A stretch of 64,000 bases of DNA, from contig CAWIXN010000003.1 of assembly GCA_963840095.1 (NCBI GenBank), positions 124,001 through 188,000 on the forward strand. Reading direction: 5' to 3'. This DNA is from DATBGO01 sp963840095. GTDB lineage: Bacteria > Actinomycetota > Actinomycetes > Streptosporangiales > Streptosporangiaceae. Below are positions 54,541 through 63,828 of the stretch, piece after piece (position 1 is the first letter of the stretch; every line of letters starts with the position of its first letter). A program made the position numbers and the translations under genes. The notes beneath the pieces were generated by a model. That model was given only the letters and a program-made list of their open reading frames with translations, had not been told where the DNA came from and did no database searches.

Positions 54541-55062
54541 TCACGCCTCGCCGAGCGCCTCGCCGAAGTCGGCGAGGAGCTTGTGGTGATGATCATCGGC
54601 GAGCAGGTGCCCGACGCCGATGACGAGCGCGACCGGCCATTCAACAATGCCGAACAGGGCCAGGGCGGCGATCCCGCCGTAGAAGGCCAGCCGGTCAGGT
54701 GAAGGCACCGGGAGCGGCCCGATGCCATACGGCAGCACGATCCGTCCGCTTTCCTGCGCAATCGCCTTCGCCGCGGCGCGCTGTGCCCGCCGGGCGGGTG
54801 CCTGACCTGCGGCGCGCTGTGCTGGCCGGGCGGGTGCGCCACCGGCGGCGGTGCGGCTGGCGGTGGTCCGGCTGGCGGGTGCGCCACCGGCGGCAGCCCG
54901 GCTGGCGGCAGCCCGGCTGGCGGTGGTCCGGCTGGCGGTGGTCCGGCTGGCGGCGCTGGAGCGGCTGGCGGGCGCGCGGCCGGTGGCGGGAGTGCGGCGG
55001 GCAGGCTTCGCCCGGGCGGCCCCGCGGCCGGTTGCGGTGCGCTCAGCTGGCCCGGCGGTCAT
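54541..55062 (-). CDS. Small membrane protein with histone-like repeat N-terminus
   Basis: A 173-residue protein. The first 105 residues are Ala/Arg/Thr/Ser repeats (ASRTTASRAAA-type), basic like histone H1 tails. The C-terminal part has two hydrophobic stretches around GIVEWPVALVIGVGHLLAD and ends DHHHKLLADFGEAL. The EWPV motif is shared with the gene seven bases upstream. No family function known. Confidence 0.65.
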   Translation of the reverse strand: MTAGPAERTATGRGAARAKPARRTPATGRAPASRSSAASRTTASRTTASRAAASRAAAGGAPASRTTASRTAAGGAPARPAQRAAGQAPARRAQRAAAKAIAQESGRIVLPYGIGPLPVPSPDRLAFYGGIAALALFGIVEWPVALVIGVGHLLADDHHHKLLADFGEALGEA

Positions 55063-55069
55063 CCGCGGG

Positions 55070-55318
55070 TCACCGGCGCGCTAGTGCGTAGCCCACGCCG
55101 ACCGCGGCGACCACCGGCCACTCGATGACCCCGACCGCGCCGGCTACTCCGAGCCCGGCCCAGAAACCGAGGCTCTTGTAGGCGACGTGACCGAAGACGG
55201 GCAGGTCCACCCCGGCGGCGTACTCCTCCTGGCCGTGGTGGTGGCCGTTGTGCTCTGCATGGTTAGCCGATGACCTCCGGTTGTCCGAGGCCGGCTTCGA
55301 ATCAGTCTTTGCCATCAC
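55070..55318 (-). CDS. Small EWPV-motif membrane protein
   Basis: An 82-residue protein with a His-rich N-terminus (HAEHNGHHHGQEE) and one or two hydrophobic segments containing GVIEWPVVAAVGVGYALAR, clearly related to the neighbouring protein. The two genes form an operon divergent from the giant P-type ATPase. The His cluster could bind a metal. Start GTG 55318 or ATG 55315. Confidence 0.65.
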   Translation of the reverse strand: MMAKTDSKPASDNRRSSANHAEHNGHHHGQEEYAAGVDLPVFGHVAYKSLGFWAGLGVAGAVGVIEWPVVAAVGVGYALARR

Positions 55319-55489
55319 GCCAGGATGTGCGTGGCCGCAGAACCATGCATCACCCTGCCGGGGTGATGCCTGGCAGGTCGCGGCCGCTGATCATGCGGGA
55401 GTGAGGACCGGGACACCAGCACGCGGTCTGGCCGCAGCGAGCGCGCCAGGCTATCGCACGGCACGCGGCTGAGCTGGCCTGCCAATACG

Positions 55490-58400
55490 ATGCCCGGTCT
55501 CGCGCTCATCTCACGCCCGGCTGCGGTAACGGCTGCCGTCGGCCGGGCGGTTCGCGGGCAGCGGATGCAGCGCGTGGTGTGGCGCGGCGACGGCCGCCTC
55601 CACATCGCGGTGCGCGGAGTTACCCAGGAACGCAACTCGGCCCTGGCCCGGGCGGTGGAAGCAGAGCTGGGGCGCCACCCCGGAGTGAACTGGGCCGTGG
55701 TCAACGCCCCGCTCGGCACGGTCGTCGTCAGCTGCGGCGACGTCCCCCCAGCGGAGCTCATCGGCGTTATCGAGCGGCTGGAGCGTACCTATTCGGCGCA
55801 GGCCGAGACGGCGGCTGACCGCCCTGGTCCCGTTGACCGGGTACCCGGCGCAGTGGCTGCGCTGGCCGCCAACGCGGCCGGCCTGTCACTGGCTGGTGCA
55901 GGCCGGGCATTCCGGACGGTGCGCCTGCCCGCGGAGCTCGGAGCCCTCGTCTCCTTGGTCGACACCCAGCCGCGGCTGCGTGGCCTGGTCGAGCAGGCTG
56001 TCGGCCCGGGCCGGGCCGACGTGGCGCTGGCTGCCGCCAACGCGCTCGCGCAGTCGGCGGCCCAGGGCGTCAGCGGGCTAGCGGTGGAGGTCGGCCAGCG
56101 GGGCGCGCAGCTCGCCGAGGCAATGATGCAGCGAGACGCCTGGGCCCGCGCCGAGCCGCAGCTGTGCGGCGACCCGGAGCGGGCCAGCGCGCTGCCCGTC
56201 ACGCCGGAACGGCCTTGCCCGCTGCCAGCCGGGCCGATCGAGCGCTACAGCGAGCGAATCGGCCTGGGCGCAGCCGGCGCATTCGGCGGCGTCCTGGTGG
56301 TGTCCAGGAGCCCGCGCCGGGCGGCTAGCGTCGCGCTGGCCGGGCTGCCCAAGGCGGCCCGGCTGTCCAGGGAGGGTTTTGCCGCCACCCTCGGGTTCCT
56401 GCTGGCCCGGCGGGGCGTTGTCGTCATGGACGAGGGCGTGCTGCGCAGGCTGGACCGGATCGACACGATCGTGGTCGACGCCGACGTGCTGACCACTGGT
56501 GCGCTGGTCGTCGGGGACGTGGTCGGGGTCGGGCGCAGCGATGCGGCTGAGCTGGTGGGCGTGGTGCACGGGCTGTTCGACCCGGCCCGGGTCGGCGAGA
56601 CCAGCGCCGACGGGACGTTCAGGCTCGGACCGCTTGACGCGCTGGGGCTGAGGAGGGGGACGGGCGCCCGGACGGCCGCGAAGCTTACCATCGGCGGCGC
56701 GGCGCACGTCCTCGGCCTGACGCGAGAGGGCAAGCTCCTCGCCGTGGTCGGCGTGGTGCTCGAGATGGCTGACGCGGCCGAGGAGATCCTCGCCGCCGCC
56801 GGCCAGGCCGGGATCGAGTTCATGGTGGCTGCTCCCGTGGCAGGCTCAGGAGCGGGGCAGGCCGATCACGGGCCAGGAGCGGGCCAGGCTGATCACCGGT
56901 CAGGGGTCGGCCAGGCTGATCACCGGTCAGGGGTCGGCCAGGCCATTAACGGCCCGGGCGCGGCCGGCCGGGGTGATCCGCTCACCGCGCTGGTGACCGC
57001 GCACCGCGCCGCGTTCGGCGACCGGATGCTGCCCGACGGGCGCCGGCTGGTGGCGTCCATCCGCGGGCTCCAGGCCGATGGCGCGGGAGTGCTGCTGGTG
57101 TCCAGGCAGCGCCGCGCGCTCGCGGCTGCCGACTGCGGTGTCGGGCTCGCCTCCGCAGATGGCCTTCCCGGGTGGGGCGCGCATCTGTTGGTCGGCAATG
57201 ATCTCGCAGCCGTGGCGCTGATCATCGATGCGGTGCGGGTCGCCCATGCCGTCTCGCACCGCGGGGTGGCACTGGCTGAGGGCGGCACCGCGCTCGGGGT
57301 CGCGCTTGCCTTCGGCGGGACCGCGCCAGGCGCGGCCGGCCGCAGCCTGCTGGCGGTGAACGGGGCGGCCGCGATCGCGCTGACCAGCGCGGCCTGGTCG
57401 GCGGCCGAACTCGCCCGGCGCCCCGTCGCCGCGCCCCCGCCACGCACTCCCTGGCATGCCATGCCCGCCCAGCTGGTGCTGGACCGGCTGCAGAGCCGCG
57501 CCGCCGGGCTCGCCAGCGAGGACGCGCGGCGCCGCTGGCACCCCGACGAGCGGCAGCCGCCCGCTCCGTCGCTGCCGCGCGCCTTCCTGGCCGAACTCGC
57601 TAACCCGCTGACCCCGATCCTCGCGGGCGGTGCCGCGCTGTCCGCCTCGATCGGCGCGGTGACCGACGCCGTCATCGTCACCAGCGTCGGCGCGCTGTCC
57701 GCGCTGATCGGCGGTGTCCAGCGGGTCTGGACGGACCGCTCGATGGCACAGCTGTTCCAGACGTCGGCGGTCACGGCCCGGGTCCTGCGCGACGGGCGCG
57801 AGCAGACGGTGCCTGCCAGCCGCCTGGTCGCCGGCGACATCGTGGTACTGGGCGCAGGCGACGTGGTGCCCGCCGACTGCAGGCTGCTGGAGGCACGGGC
57901 GCTGCAGGTGGACGAGTCGTCGCTGACCGGCGAGTCGTTCCCGGTGGACAAGACGAGCGCTCCGGTGCCCGCGCACGCGATCGCCGACCGGCGCTCGATG
58001 ATGTATGAGGGGACCGCGGTGGCGGCCGGGCGCGCCACGGCCGTGGTCGTGGCCACCGGCAGCGCGACCGAGACCGGGCGGAGCCTGGCGGCGGCCTCAG
58101 GCGCGGCGCCGGTCACCGGCGTGGAGGCGAGGCTCGCCCAGATCACGCGCACTACCCTGCCGCTGGCGCTCGGCTCGGCCGGCGCGGTCGTGGCGGCCGG
58201 CCTGCTCAGGGGACGGCCCGCCCGTGACAGCGTCGGCGCCGCCGTCGGCCTGGCCGTCGCGTCGGTACCCGAGGGCCTGCCCTTCCTGGTATCCGCGGCG
58301 CAGCTCGCCTCCGCCCGCCGGCTCGCGGCGCGCGGCGCGCTGGTCCGCAATCCGCGCACGATCGAGGCGCTGGGCCGGGTCGACGTGCTGTGCTTCGACA

Positions 58401-60355
58401 AGACCGGCACCCTGACCCAGGGCCGGATGGCGGTGGCGGCGGTATCGGATGGTGCCGCGAGCCGCCGCAGCGGCTCGCTTGACGACGCGCGCCGCCAGGT
58501 CCTCGCGGCCGCGCTCCGCGCGACGCCGCAAGCCCGCCCGGGCCGCAAGGCCGAGCACATGACCGACGGCGCGGTCGTCGCCGCGGCAGCTGCCGAGCAG
58601 GTCAGCCGCTCGGATGGGTACCCTCGCTGGCGCCGGGTGGCCGCGCTGCCGTTCGAGCCAAGTCGCAGTTACCACGCCACCCTGGGCAGCAGGGCAGCGG
58701 GCAACGCGGGAACGGGCAGCGCGGGAACGGGCAGCGCGGGAACGGGCAGCGCGGGCAGGAATAGGGCCCGAAACGGGCCGCTGCTGTCGGTCAAGGGCGC
58801 GCCCGAGGTAATCCTGCCTCGTTGCGTGCGATGGCGGGGGCGGGCGCTCGACGCTTCAGGAAGGAAGCGGCTGAACGCCCAGCTTGACCGGCTGACCAGC
58901 GACGGCTACCGGGTCCTGGCCGTGGCTGAGAACCAGGTCGAGGCCGGGTACGAACTGGGGGACGCGCAGATAAAGGAGCTGTCGTTCCTTGGCTTCGTGG
59001 CGTTCGGTGACCCGGTCCGTACCACCGCCGGGGCATCCGTGCGTGAGCTGCGCGAGGCCGGCGTCCATGTTGTCATGATCACCGGTGACCATCCGGCCAC
59101 CGCGGCGGCGATCGCCGCCGAGCTTGATGTCCTCAACGGCGGCGAGATCGTCACCGGCACCGAGCTGGACAAGCTCGACGACGAGGCGCTGTCGGCCGCG
59201 CTCGCCAACGCGTCGGTGATCGCCCGCAGCACGCCGGCCCAGAAGGTCCGGGTCGTCCGGGCGTTCCAGCGGCTGGGCCGCACGGTCGCGATGACCGGCG
59301 ACGGCGCGAACGACGCAGCGGCGATCGCCCTGGCCGACGTCGGCATCGCCCTCGGCAAACGCGGCACCCCGGCCGCCCGTGCCGCTGCCGACCTGGTCGT
59401 CAGCGACGACCGGCTGGAGACCATCCTGTCCGCGATCGTGGAGGGACGGGCCATGTGGGCGTCCGTCCGGCAGGCGATCGGCATCCTGGTGGGCGGGAAC
59501 ATCGGCGAGATCGGCTACACCCTGCTCGGTTCCCTGCTGACCGGGACCTCGCCGCTGTCGGCCCGCCAGCTCCTGCTGGTCAACCTGCTCACCGACCTCG
59601 CCCCAGCCCTGGCCGTCGCGCTGCGCCCGCCCCACCCGGAGGCGGTCGGCACGCTACTGGCGGAAGGACCGGAGGCATCACTCGGGTCGGCGCTGACCGA
59701 GGAGGTCGCCGTGCGCGCCGTGGCCACGGCCGCCGGGGCCACCGCCGCCTGGCTGGCGGCGAGGATGACCGGGCGGCGCGCTCGCGCGCGCACCATCGGC
59801 CTGGCGGCCCTGGTGGGTACCGAGCTCGGGCAGACGCTGCTGGTCGGCGGGCGCAGCCCGACCGTCGCGATCGCGGGCCTGGCCAGCACCGGCCTGCTCG
59901 TCGCCATCGTGCAGACCCCTGGCGTGAGCCAGTTCTTCGGCTGCACGCCGCTCGGGCCGGTCGGCTGGGCCATCGCCGGGAGCAGCTCGGTGGCGGCCAC
60001 GGCAGGGTCGCTCCTGCTACCTCCGCTGGGCAGCCGCCTCTTGCCGCTGATCAAGTCGCTGGGCGACTCGGCGGAAGCCCGTCGGGCCGCCGCCTTGCTG
60101 GCGGGCCTGACCGCGACGGCACCTGGTTCCGGGCCGGCCCAGGCACCGCCGACGAGCGGGCCGCCCCAGCCGGAGGCCGGGCGCGGTGCCGCAGCAAGCG
60201 AGCGGGGCGCTACTGCAGCGGGCGAGCGGCGCGGTACTGGAACAGGCCAGCTGCGCGGTACTGCCGTAAGCAAGCGGCGCGAAGCCGCTCGGCTGGCCGC
60301 GCCGGCGCCGACTGACGGACGGTGGACGCGGCTTCACCCTGAAGGCACCGGATAA
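55490..60355 (+). CDS. Giant CtpH/CtpI-like P-type ATPase with a degenerate first half
   Basis: A 1621-residue protein. Residues about 700-1480 are an active P-type ATPase with SLTGES (about 809), PEGLP (about 927), DKTGTLT (Asp969) and GDGAND (about 1270). Residues about 300-620 resemble a second, inactive copy: VDADVLTTGAL in the place of DKTGTLT and ADCGVGLASADG in the place of the ADVGIA motif. Two linkers carry in-frame tandem repeats (56864-56944 and 58706-58750). The PEGLP motif fits P2-type pumps (Ca or related), but the ion is unknown. The size fits mycobacterial CtpH/CtpI. Confidence 0.88.
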   Translation: MPGLALISRPAAVTAAVGRAVRGQRMQRVVWRGDGRLHIAVRGVTQERNSALARAVEAELGRHPGVNWAVVNAPLGTVVVSCGDVPPAELIGVIERLERTYSAQAETAADRPGPVDRVPGAVAALAANAAGLSLAGAGRAFRTVRLPAELGALVSLVDTQPRLRGLVEQAVGPGRADVALAAANALAQSAAQGVSGLAVEVGQRGAQLAEAMMQRDAWARAEPQLCGDPERASALPVTPERPCPLPAGPIERYSERIGLGAAGAFGGVLVVSRSPRRAASVALAGLPKAARLSREGFAATLGFLLARRGVVVMDEGVLRRLDRIDTIVVDADVLTTGALVVGDVVGVGRSDAAELVGVVHGLFDPARVGETSADGTFRLGPLDALGLRRGTGARTAAKLTIGGAAHVLGLTREGKLLAVVGVVLEMADAAEEILAAAGQAGIEFMVAAPVAGSGAGQADHGPGAGQADHRSGVGQADHRSGVGQAINGPGAAGRGDPLTALVTAHRAAFGDRMLPDGRRLVASIRGLQADGAGVLLVSRQRRALAAADCGVGLASADGLPGWGAHLLVGNDLAAVALIIDAVRVAHAVSHRGVALAEGGTALGVALAFGGTAPGAAGRSLLAVNGAAAIALTSAAWSAAELARRPVAAPPPRTPWHAMPAQLVLDRLQSRAAGLASEDARRRWHPDERQPPAPSLPRAFLAELANPLTPILAGGAALSASIGAVTDAVIVTSVGALSALIGGVQRVWTDRSMAQLFQTSAVTARVLRDGREQTVPASRLVAGDIVVLGAGDVVPADCRLLEARALQVDESSLTGESFPVDKTSAPVPAHAIADRRSMMYEGTAVAAGRATAVVVATGSATETGRSLAAASGAAPVTGVEARLAQITRTTLPLALGSAGAVVAAGLLRGRPARDSVGAAVGLAVASVPEGLPFLVSAAQLASARRLAARGALVRNPRTIEALGRVDVLCFDKTGTLTQGRMAVAAVSDGAASRRSGSLDDARRQVLAAALRATPQARPGRKAEHMTDGAVVAAAAAEQVSRSDGYPRWRRVAALPFEPSRSYHATLGSRAAGNAGTGSAGTGSAGTGSAGRNRARNGPLLSVKGAPEVILPRCVRWRGRALDASGRKRLNAQLDRLTSDGYRVLAVAENQVEAGYELGDAQIKELSFLGFVAFGDPVRTTAGASVRELREAGVHVVMITGDHPATAAAIAAELDVLNGGEIVTGTELDKLDDEALSAALANASVIARSTPAQKVRVVRAFQRLGRTVAMTGDGANDAAAIALADVGIALGKRGTPAARAAADLVVSDDRLETILSAIVEGRAMWASVRQAIGILVGGNIGEIGYTLLGSLLTGTSPLSARQLLLVNLLTDLAPALAVALRPPHPEAVGTLLAEGPEASLGSALTEEVAVRAVATAAGATAAWLAARMTGRRARARTIGLAALVGTELGQTLLVGGRSPTVAIAGLASTGLLVAIVQTPGVSQFFGCTPLGPVGWAIAGSSSVAATAGSLLLPPLGSRLLPLIKSLGDSAEARRAAALLAGLTATAPGSGPAQAPPTSGPPQPEAGRGAAASERGATAAGERRGTGTGQLRGTAVSKRREAARLAAPAPTDGRWTRLHPEGTG
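56864..56944 (+). repeat. Three 27-bp tandem repeats in the P-type ATPase gene
   Basis: Units at 56864, 56891 and 56918 encode GQADHRSGV-type peptides; the last two differ at one base. They lie between the inactive first half and the rest. Confidence 0.85.
58706..58750 (+). repeat. Three exact 15-bp tandem repeats in the P-type ATPase gene
   Basis: GCGGGAACGGGCAGC is repeated three times and encodes AGTGS per copy, in the nucleotide-binding domain just ahead of the KGAPE motif. Confidence 0.9.
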
Positions 60356-60501
60356 GCGCCCCGGCGTCACTGGCCAGGCCGGGACCTGGGCCGCTGAGCA
60401 TCCGCAGTGGACCGGCGGCCGTGGCGGCGCCGCCGCGGCCGGGAGATGCTTGCGGACCAAAGGCCCTGGCGGCGCCGATCTTCAGCGGCGAGGCTGCTGC
60501 C

Positions 60502-63144
60502 ATGGTCGTGGCCGAGTCCGCCGCCCCGTCCGGTGAGCTGGACCTGGCCGCCTCCGGCTGTCTGCGCCCCGACGAGGTGCTTACGCGCCTGGGAAGCAGC
60601 ACGGAGGGCCTGTCCTCCGTCGAGGCGACCAGGCGCTTGGGGCAGTTCGGGCCGAACGTGCTCGCGACTCATCGGGTGCATGCCTCAGCCGTCCTGCTCC
60701 GCCAGGTCCGGAACCCGATCCTGGTCCTCCTACTCGGGGCGGCGCTGGTGTCGGGCCTGACCGGCGGCGGCACGAACGCGCTGATCATCGCGGTGATCGT
60801 CGCCCTCAGCGTCGGACTGGGGTTCTTCAACGAGTACCGGGCCGCGCTGGCGATGGCGGCTCTGCGGGCCCAGATCCGGCAGGAGGCTGAGGCACGCAGG
60901 GACGGGCAGGCGAGCCAGATCCCCGTGACCGCCCTCGTGCCTGGCGACGTGGTGTCGCTCCGCATCGGCGACCTCGTGCCGGCCGACCTCCGCCTGCTGG
61001 AGGTCGGCGAGCTTGAGTGCGACGAGGGCGTGCTGACCGGCGAATCCATGCCAGTCGCCAAGTCGGCGGAGCCGGTCGCCGGCCGTCAGCCGCTTGACCA
61101 GCCGGGATGCGCCTTCATGGGAACGATCGTCCACCAGGGGTCGGCGCTTGGCGTGGTGGTCAGGACCGGGACGGGCACCGCCTTCGGGCAGATCGCCGCG
61201 GGCCTGGCCGAGAAGCACAGCCAGACCGCCTTCGAGGTGGGCCTGTCGCGTTTCTCGCGCTTCCTGTTCGGGGTGGCTGCCGCGCTGACAGCGTTCATCT
61301 TCATCGCGAACATAGCGCTGTCCCGGCCTCTCATCGAAGCGCTGCTATTCTCGCTGGCCATTGCCGTGGGCATCGCGCCCGAGATGATGCCGGCCATCGT
61401 GACGGTCAGCCTCTCCGCCGGATCCAAGGCCCTGGCAGCGAAGAAAGTCCTGGTGAAGCGGCTGGTTGCGATCGAGGACCTGGGCAACATCGAGATTCTC
61501 TTCACCGACAAGACGGGGACCCTCACCGAAGGTGCGATCACCTTCCAGCGGGCACTCGACGCCGGTGGCCGCGACAGCGATCGCGTGCTGCTGTTCGGGC
61601 TGGTGTGCAACGAGGCAGCGGTCACCGCTGCGGGACCGGTCGGGGGGAATTCGCTGGACCGAGCCCTCTGGCTGGCTCCCGCGGCGGCTGCGGGACAGCG
61701 GGCTGCCGGACTCGCCGGTGCCTACTACAGACTGGGCGTCCTTCCGTTCGACCACGAGCGGCAGCTGGTCTCAGTGCTGGTCAAGGACCCTGACGGACAG
61801 CTGTTCCTGATCACTAAGGGCGCCCCGGAGGTGGTACTTGACCGCTGCGTGAATGTTCCCGACGACGCTCGCCAGGAGCTTGAGGCGCTCTTCTCGCAAG
61901 GGGCCCGGGTGGTGGCGGTGGCCGCCCGCCCGGCGGACGGCATGGCGGCGCTGGCCGCCGAGGATGAGCGGGGACTGGCGCTGACCGGCTTCCTGACGTT
62001 CGCCGACCGGCCGAAGGCCGACGCCGGTGCCTCCATCGCCGAGCTTGAACGGCTGGGAGTGCAAGTCAAGATCATCACTGGGGACAACGGCCTGGTTGCC
62101 GCTAAGGTGTGCGCCGACATCGGGGTGGACTGCAAGGGGGTGCTCAGCGGCGCGGAGGTCGGATCGCTCGACGACGACCAACTCGAGACGGCGATCCTGA
62201 CGACGACGGTGTTCGCCCGGATCGGCCCGGACCAGAAGTCGCGCATCATCAAGGTGGCGCGCCGCACCGGAAAGGACGTGGCATTCCTCGGAGACGGAGT
62301 GAACGACGCGGTAGCGCTGCATCACGCCGATGTCGGGATCTCGGTCGACTCGGGAACCGACGTGGCCAAGGAAGCCGCCGACGTGGTGCTGCTGGAGAAG
62401 GATCTCGGCGTGCTGGCGGAAGGAGTCATGGAAGGCCGCCGGATCTTCAACAACACCATGAAGTACGTCCTGATGGCCACGTCGTCGAACTTCGGCAACA
62501 TGTTCAGCGCGGCGGGCGCATCCGTTTTCCTGTCGTTCCTGCCCATGCTGCCGTCCCAGATCCTCCTCAATAACCTGCTCTACAACACAGGGCAGCTGGT
62601 GATCCCGACCGACCGGGTCGACGCCGAGGCGCTGGCCAGGCCGGCGGCATGGGACATGAAGTTCATCCGCAATTTCATGGCCGTGTTCGGCCCGGTCAGC
62701 TCGATCTTCGATTTCCTGACCTTCTGGGTCATGCTCGCCCTGCTGCATGCCGGCCATACCGAATTCAGAACCGGCTGGTTCGTCGAGTCGATCGCCACCC
62801 AGACTCTGGTCGTTTACGTGATCCGGACCCGGCGAGTCCCGTTCTTCAAGAGCCGCCCCAGCGTTCCGATGCTGCTGGTGCCGACCGGAGCTGCTCTGGT
62901 CGGCGCGATCCTGCCGTATACCGGGCTGGCGAACCTGCTGGGTTTCACGCCGCTGCCGACCACCTTCTTCCTGCTGCTGTTCGGGATGGTGGTCGTTTAC
63001 CTGCTGCTGGTCGAATTGGCCAAGACCCGGTTCTACCGCGGGCCGAGCGCCCGGAGCCCGCGAAACCCCGTCACGCGTTCCGAGCGGTTCGAGCGGAGCA
63101 TCCGGCGCCGCGCGTCCCGCTTCATCTGGCACCCCGCCCCGTGA
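60502..63144 (+). CDS. mgtA: MgtA-like magnesium-transporting P-type ATPase
   Basis: An 880-residue P3B-type pump that imports magnesium. Motifs: LTGES near 177, IAPEMMPAIVTVSLS, phosphorylation Asp335 in DKTGTLTEG, KGAPE, and GDGVND at about 597. NNLLYNTGQLVIPTDRVD is typical of MgtA. ATG 60502 is preferred; GTG 60421 would add 27 Pro/Ala-rich residues. It lies downstream of the larger ATPase on the same strand (66-146 bp apart), and no magnesium leader was recognised between them. Confidence 0.9.
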   Translation: MVVAESAAPSGELDLAASGCLRPDEVLTRLGSSTEGLSSVEATRRLGQFGPNVLATHRVHASAVLLRQVRNPILVLLLGAALVSGLTGGGTNALIIAVIVALSVGLGFFNEYRAALAMAALRAQIRQEAEARRDGQASQIPVTALVPGDVVSLRIGDLVPADLRLLEVGELECDEGVLTGESMPVAKSAEPVAGRQPLDQPGCAFMGTIVHQGSALGVVVRTGTGTAFGQIAAGLAEKHSQTAFEVGLSRFSRFLFGVAAALTAFIFIANIALSRPLIEALLFSLAIAVGIAPEMMPAIVTVSLSAGSKALAAKKVLVKRLVAIEDLGNIEILFTDKTGTLTEGAITFQRALDAGGRDSDRVLLFGLVCNEAAVTAAGPVGGNSLDRALWLAPAAAAGQRAAGLAGAYYRLGVLPFDHERQLVSVLVKDPDGQLFLITKGAPEVVLDRCVNVPDDARQELEALFSQGARVVAVAARPADGMAALAAEDERGLALTGFLTFADRPKADAGASIAELERLGVQVKIITGDNGLVAAKVCADIGVDCKGVLSGAEVGSLDDDQLETAILTTTVFARIGPDQKSRIIKVARRTGKDVAFLGDGVNDAVALHHADVGISVDSGTDVAKEAADVVLLEKDLGVLAEGVMEGRRIFNNTMKYVLMATSSNFGNMFSAAGASVFLSFLPMLPSQILLNNLLYNTGQLVIPTDRVDAEALARPAAWDMKFIRNFMAVFGPVSSIFDFLTFWVMLALLHAGHTEFRTGWFVESIATQTLVVYVIRTRRVPFFKSRPSVPMLLVPTGAALVGAILPYTGLANLLGFTPLPTTFFLLLFGMVVVYLLLVELAKTRFYRGPSARSPRNPVTRSERFERSIRRRASRFIWHPAP

Positions 63145-63168
63145 GGGGGCGCGGGCCCGTCCGGCTGC

Positions 63169-63708
63169 CTAGCTGATGATCCCGTGGGCCCGGTTCCAGG
63201 CCTGGGCGGCTTTGTAGCCGTCCACCATGCCCCAGATCCACGCGGCGAACAGGATGGGCAGGCCGACCAGGGCGAGGATCAGCATCCATCCGATGAAGTA
63301 CGTGACCAGGATCAGAATGCCCCTGGCCACGCGCCCGTTCACCATGGAGCCGAGACCGGGGATGAAGAACGACAGGAGCACGCCGAGCGCGGGACTGCGC
63401 GGCGCGACCATCGGGCGCATCTGATACTGCGCACGCTGGCCCTCCTGCCATTGCTGGCCCTCCTGCCATTGCTGGCCCTCCTGCCATTGCTGGCTGTCCT
63501 GCCATTGCTGGTCGGCTGGCCGTTCCTGGCTGTTCTGCCATTGCTGGCCGGGCCGCGGCCAGGCCCGGGCCTGCTGGTCCGGCGGCGGGTCCTGCCATTG
63601 CTGGCGGGGCGGGGGCGGCGAGTAGTGGTTCGCCTCCTGCGAATCTGGTGGCGAGGGGCGGACCTGCCACTGCGCAGTCGGGTCGGGGTCCTGCGGGCCA
63701 GCGGTCAT
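63169..63708 (-). CDS. TM2-like membrane protein with QQWQEG repeats
   Basis: A 179-residue protein. The first 100 residues are Gln/Trp/Pro-rich, with a repeat QQWQEG encoded by 18-bp units at 63436-63507. The C-terminal part has TM2-type helices: ALGVLLSFFIPGLGSMVNGR, then a pair around LILVTYFIGWMLILALVGLP and a closing WGMVDGYKAAQAWN. The gene is convergent with mgtA. Function unknown. Confidence 0.75.
   Translation of the reverse strand: MTAGPQDPDPTAQWQVRPSPPDSQEANHYSPPPPRQQWQDPPPDQQARAWPRPGQQWQNSQERPADQQWQDSQQWQEGQQWQEGQQWQEGQRAQYQMRPMVAPRSPALGVLLSFFIPGLGSMVNGRVARGILILVTYFIGWMLILALVGLPILFAAWIWGMVDGYKAAQAWNRAHGIIS
63436..63507 (-). repeat. Four 18-bp tandem repeats
   Basis: CTGGCCCTCCTGCCATTG on the plus strand is repeated three times exactly and a fourth time with two changes. 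It encodes QQWQEG on the minus strand. Confidence 0.92.
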
Positions 63709-63828
63709 GGCGGCTCCGTAGCGTAGTGGTGGCGCCTCATTACTATAGGTGCCTATTTCCCGGCCCGGTCATTGTCAACACGGCCGGCCACTCATAATGG
63801 CACTCGTCACGGCCGTTGCCGGGCCTGC

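Noticed and set aside
56920..58560. A 546-residue minus-strand frame
   Set aside because: Ser/Ala/Arg-rich shadow of the P-type ATPase gene.
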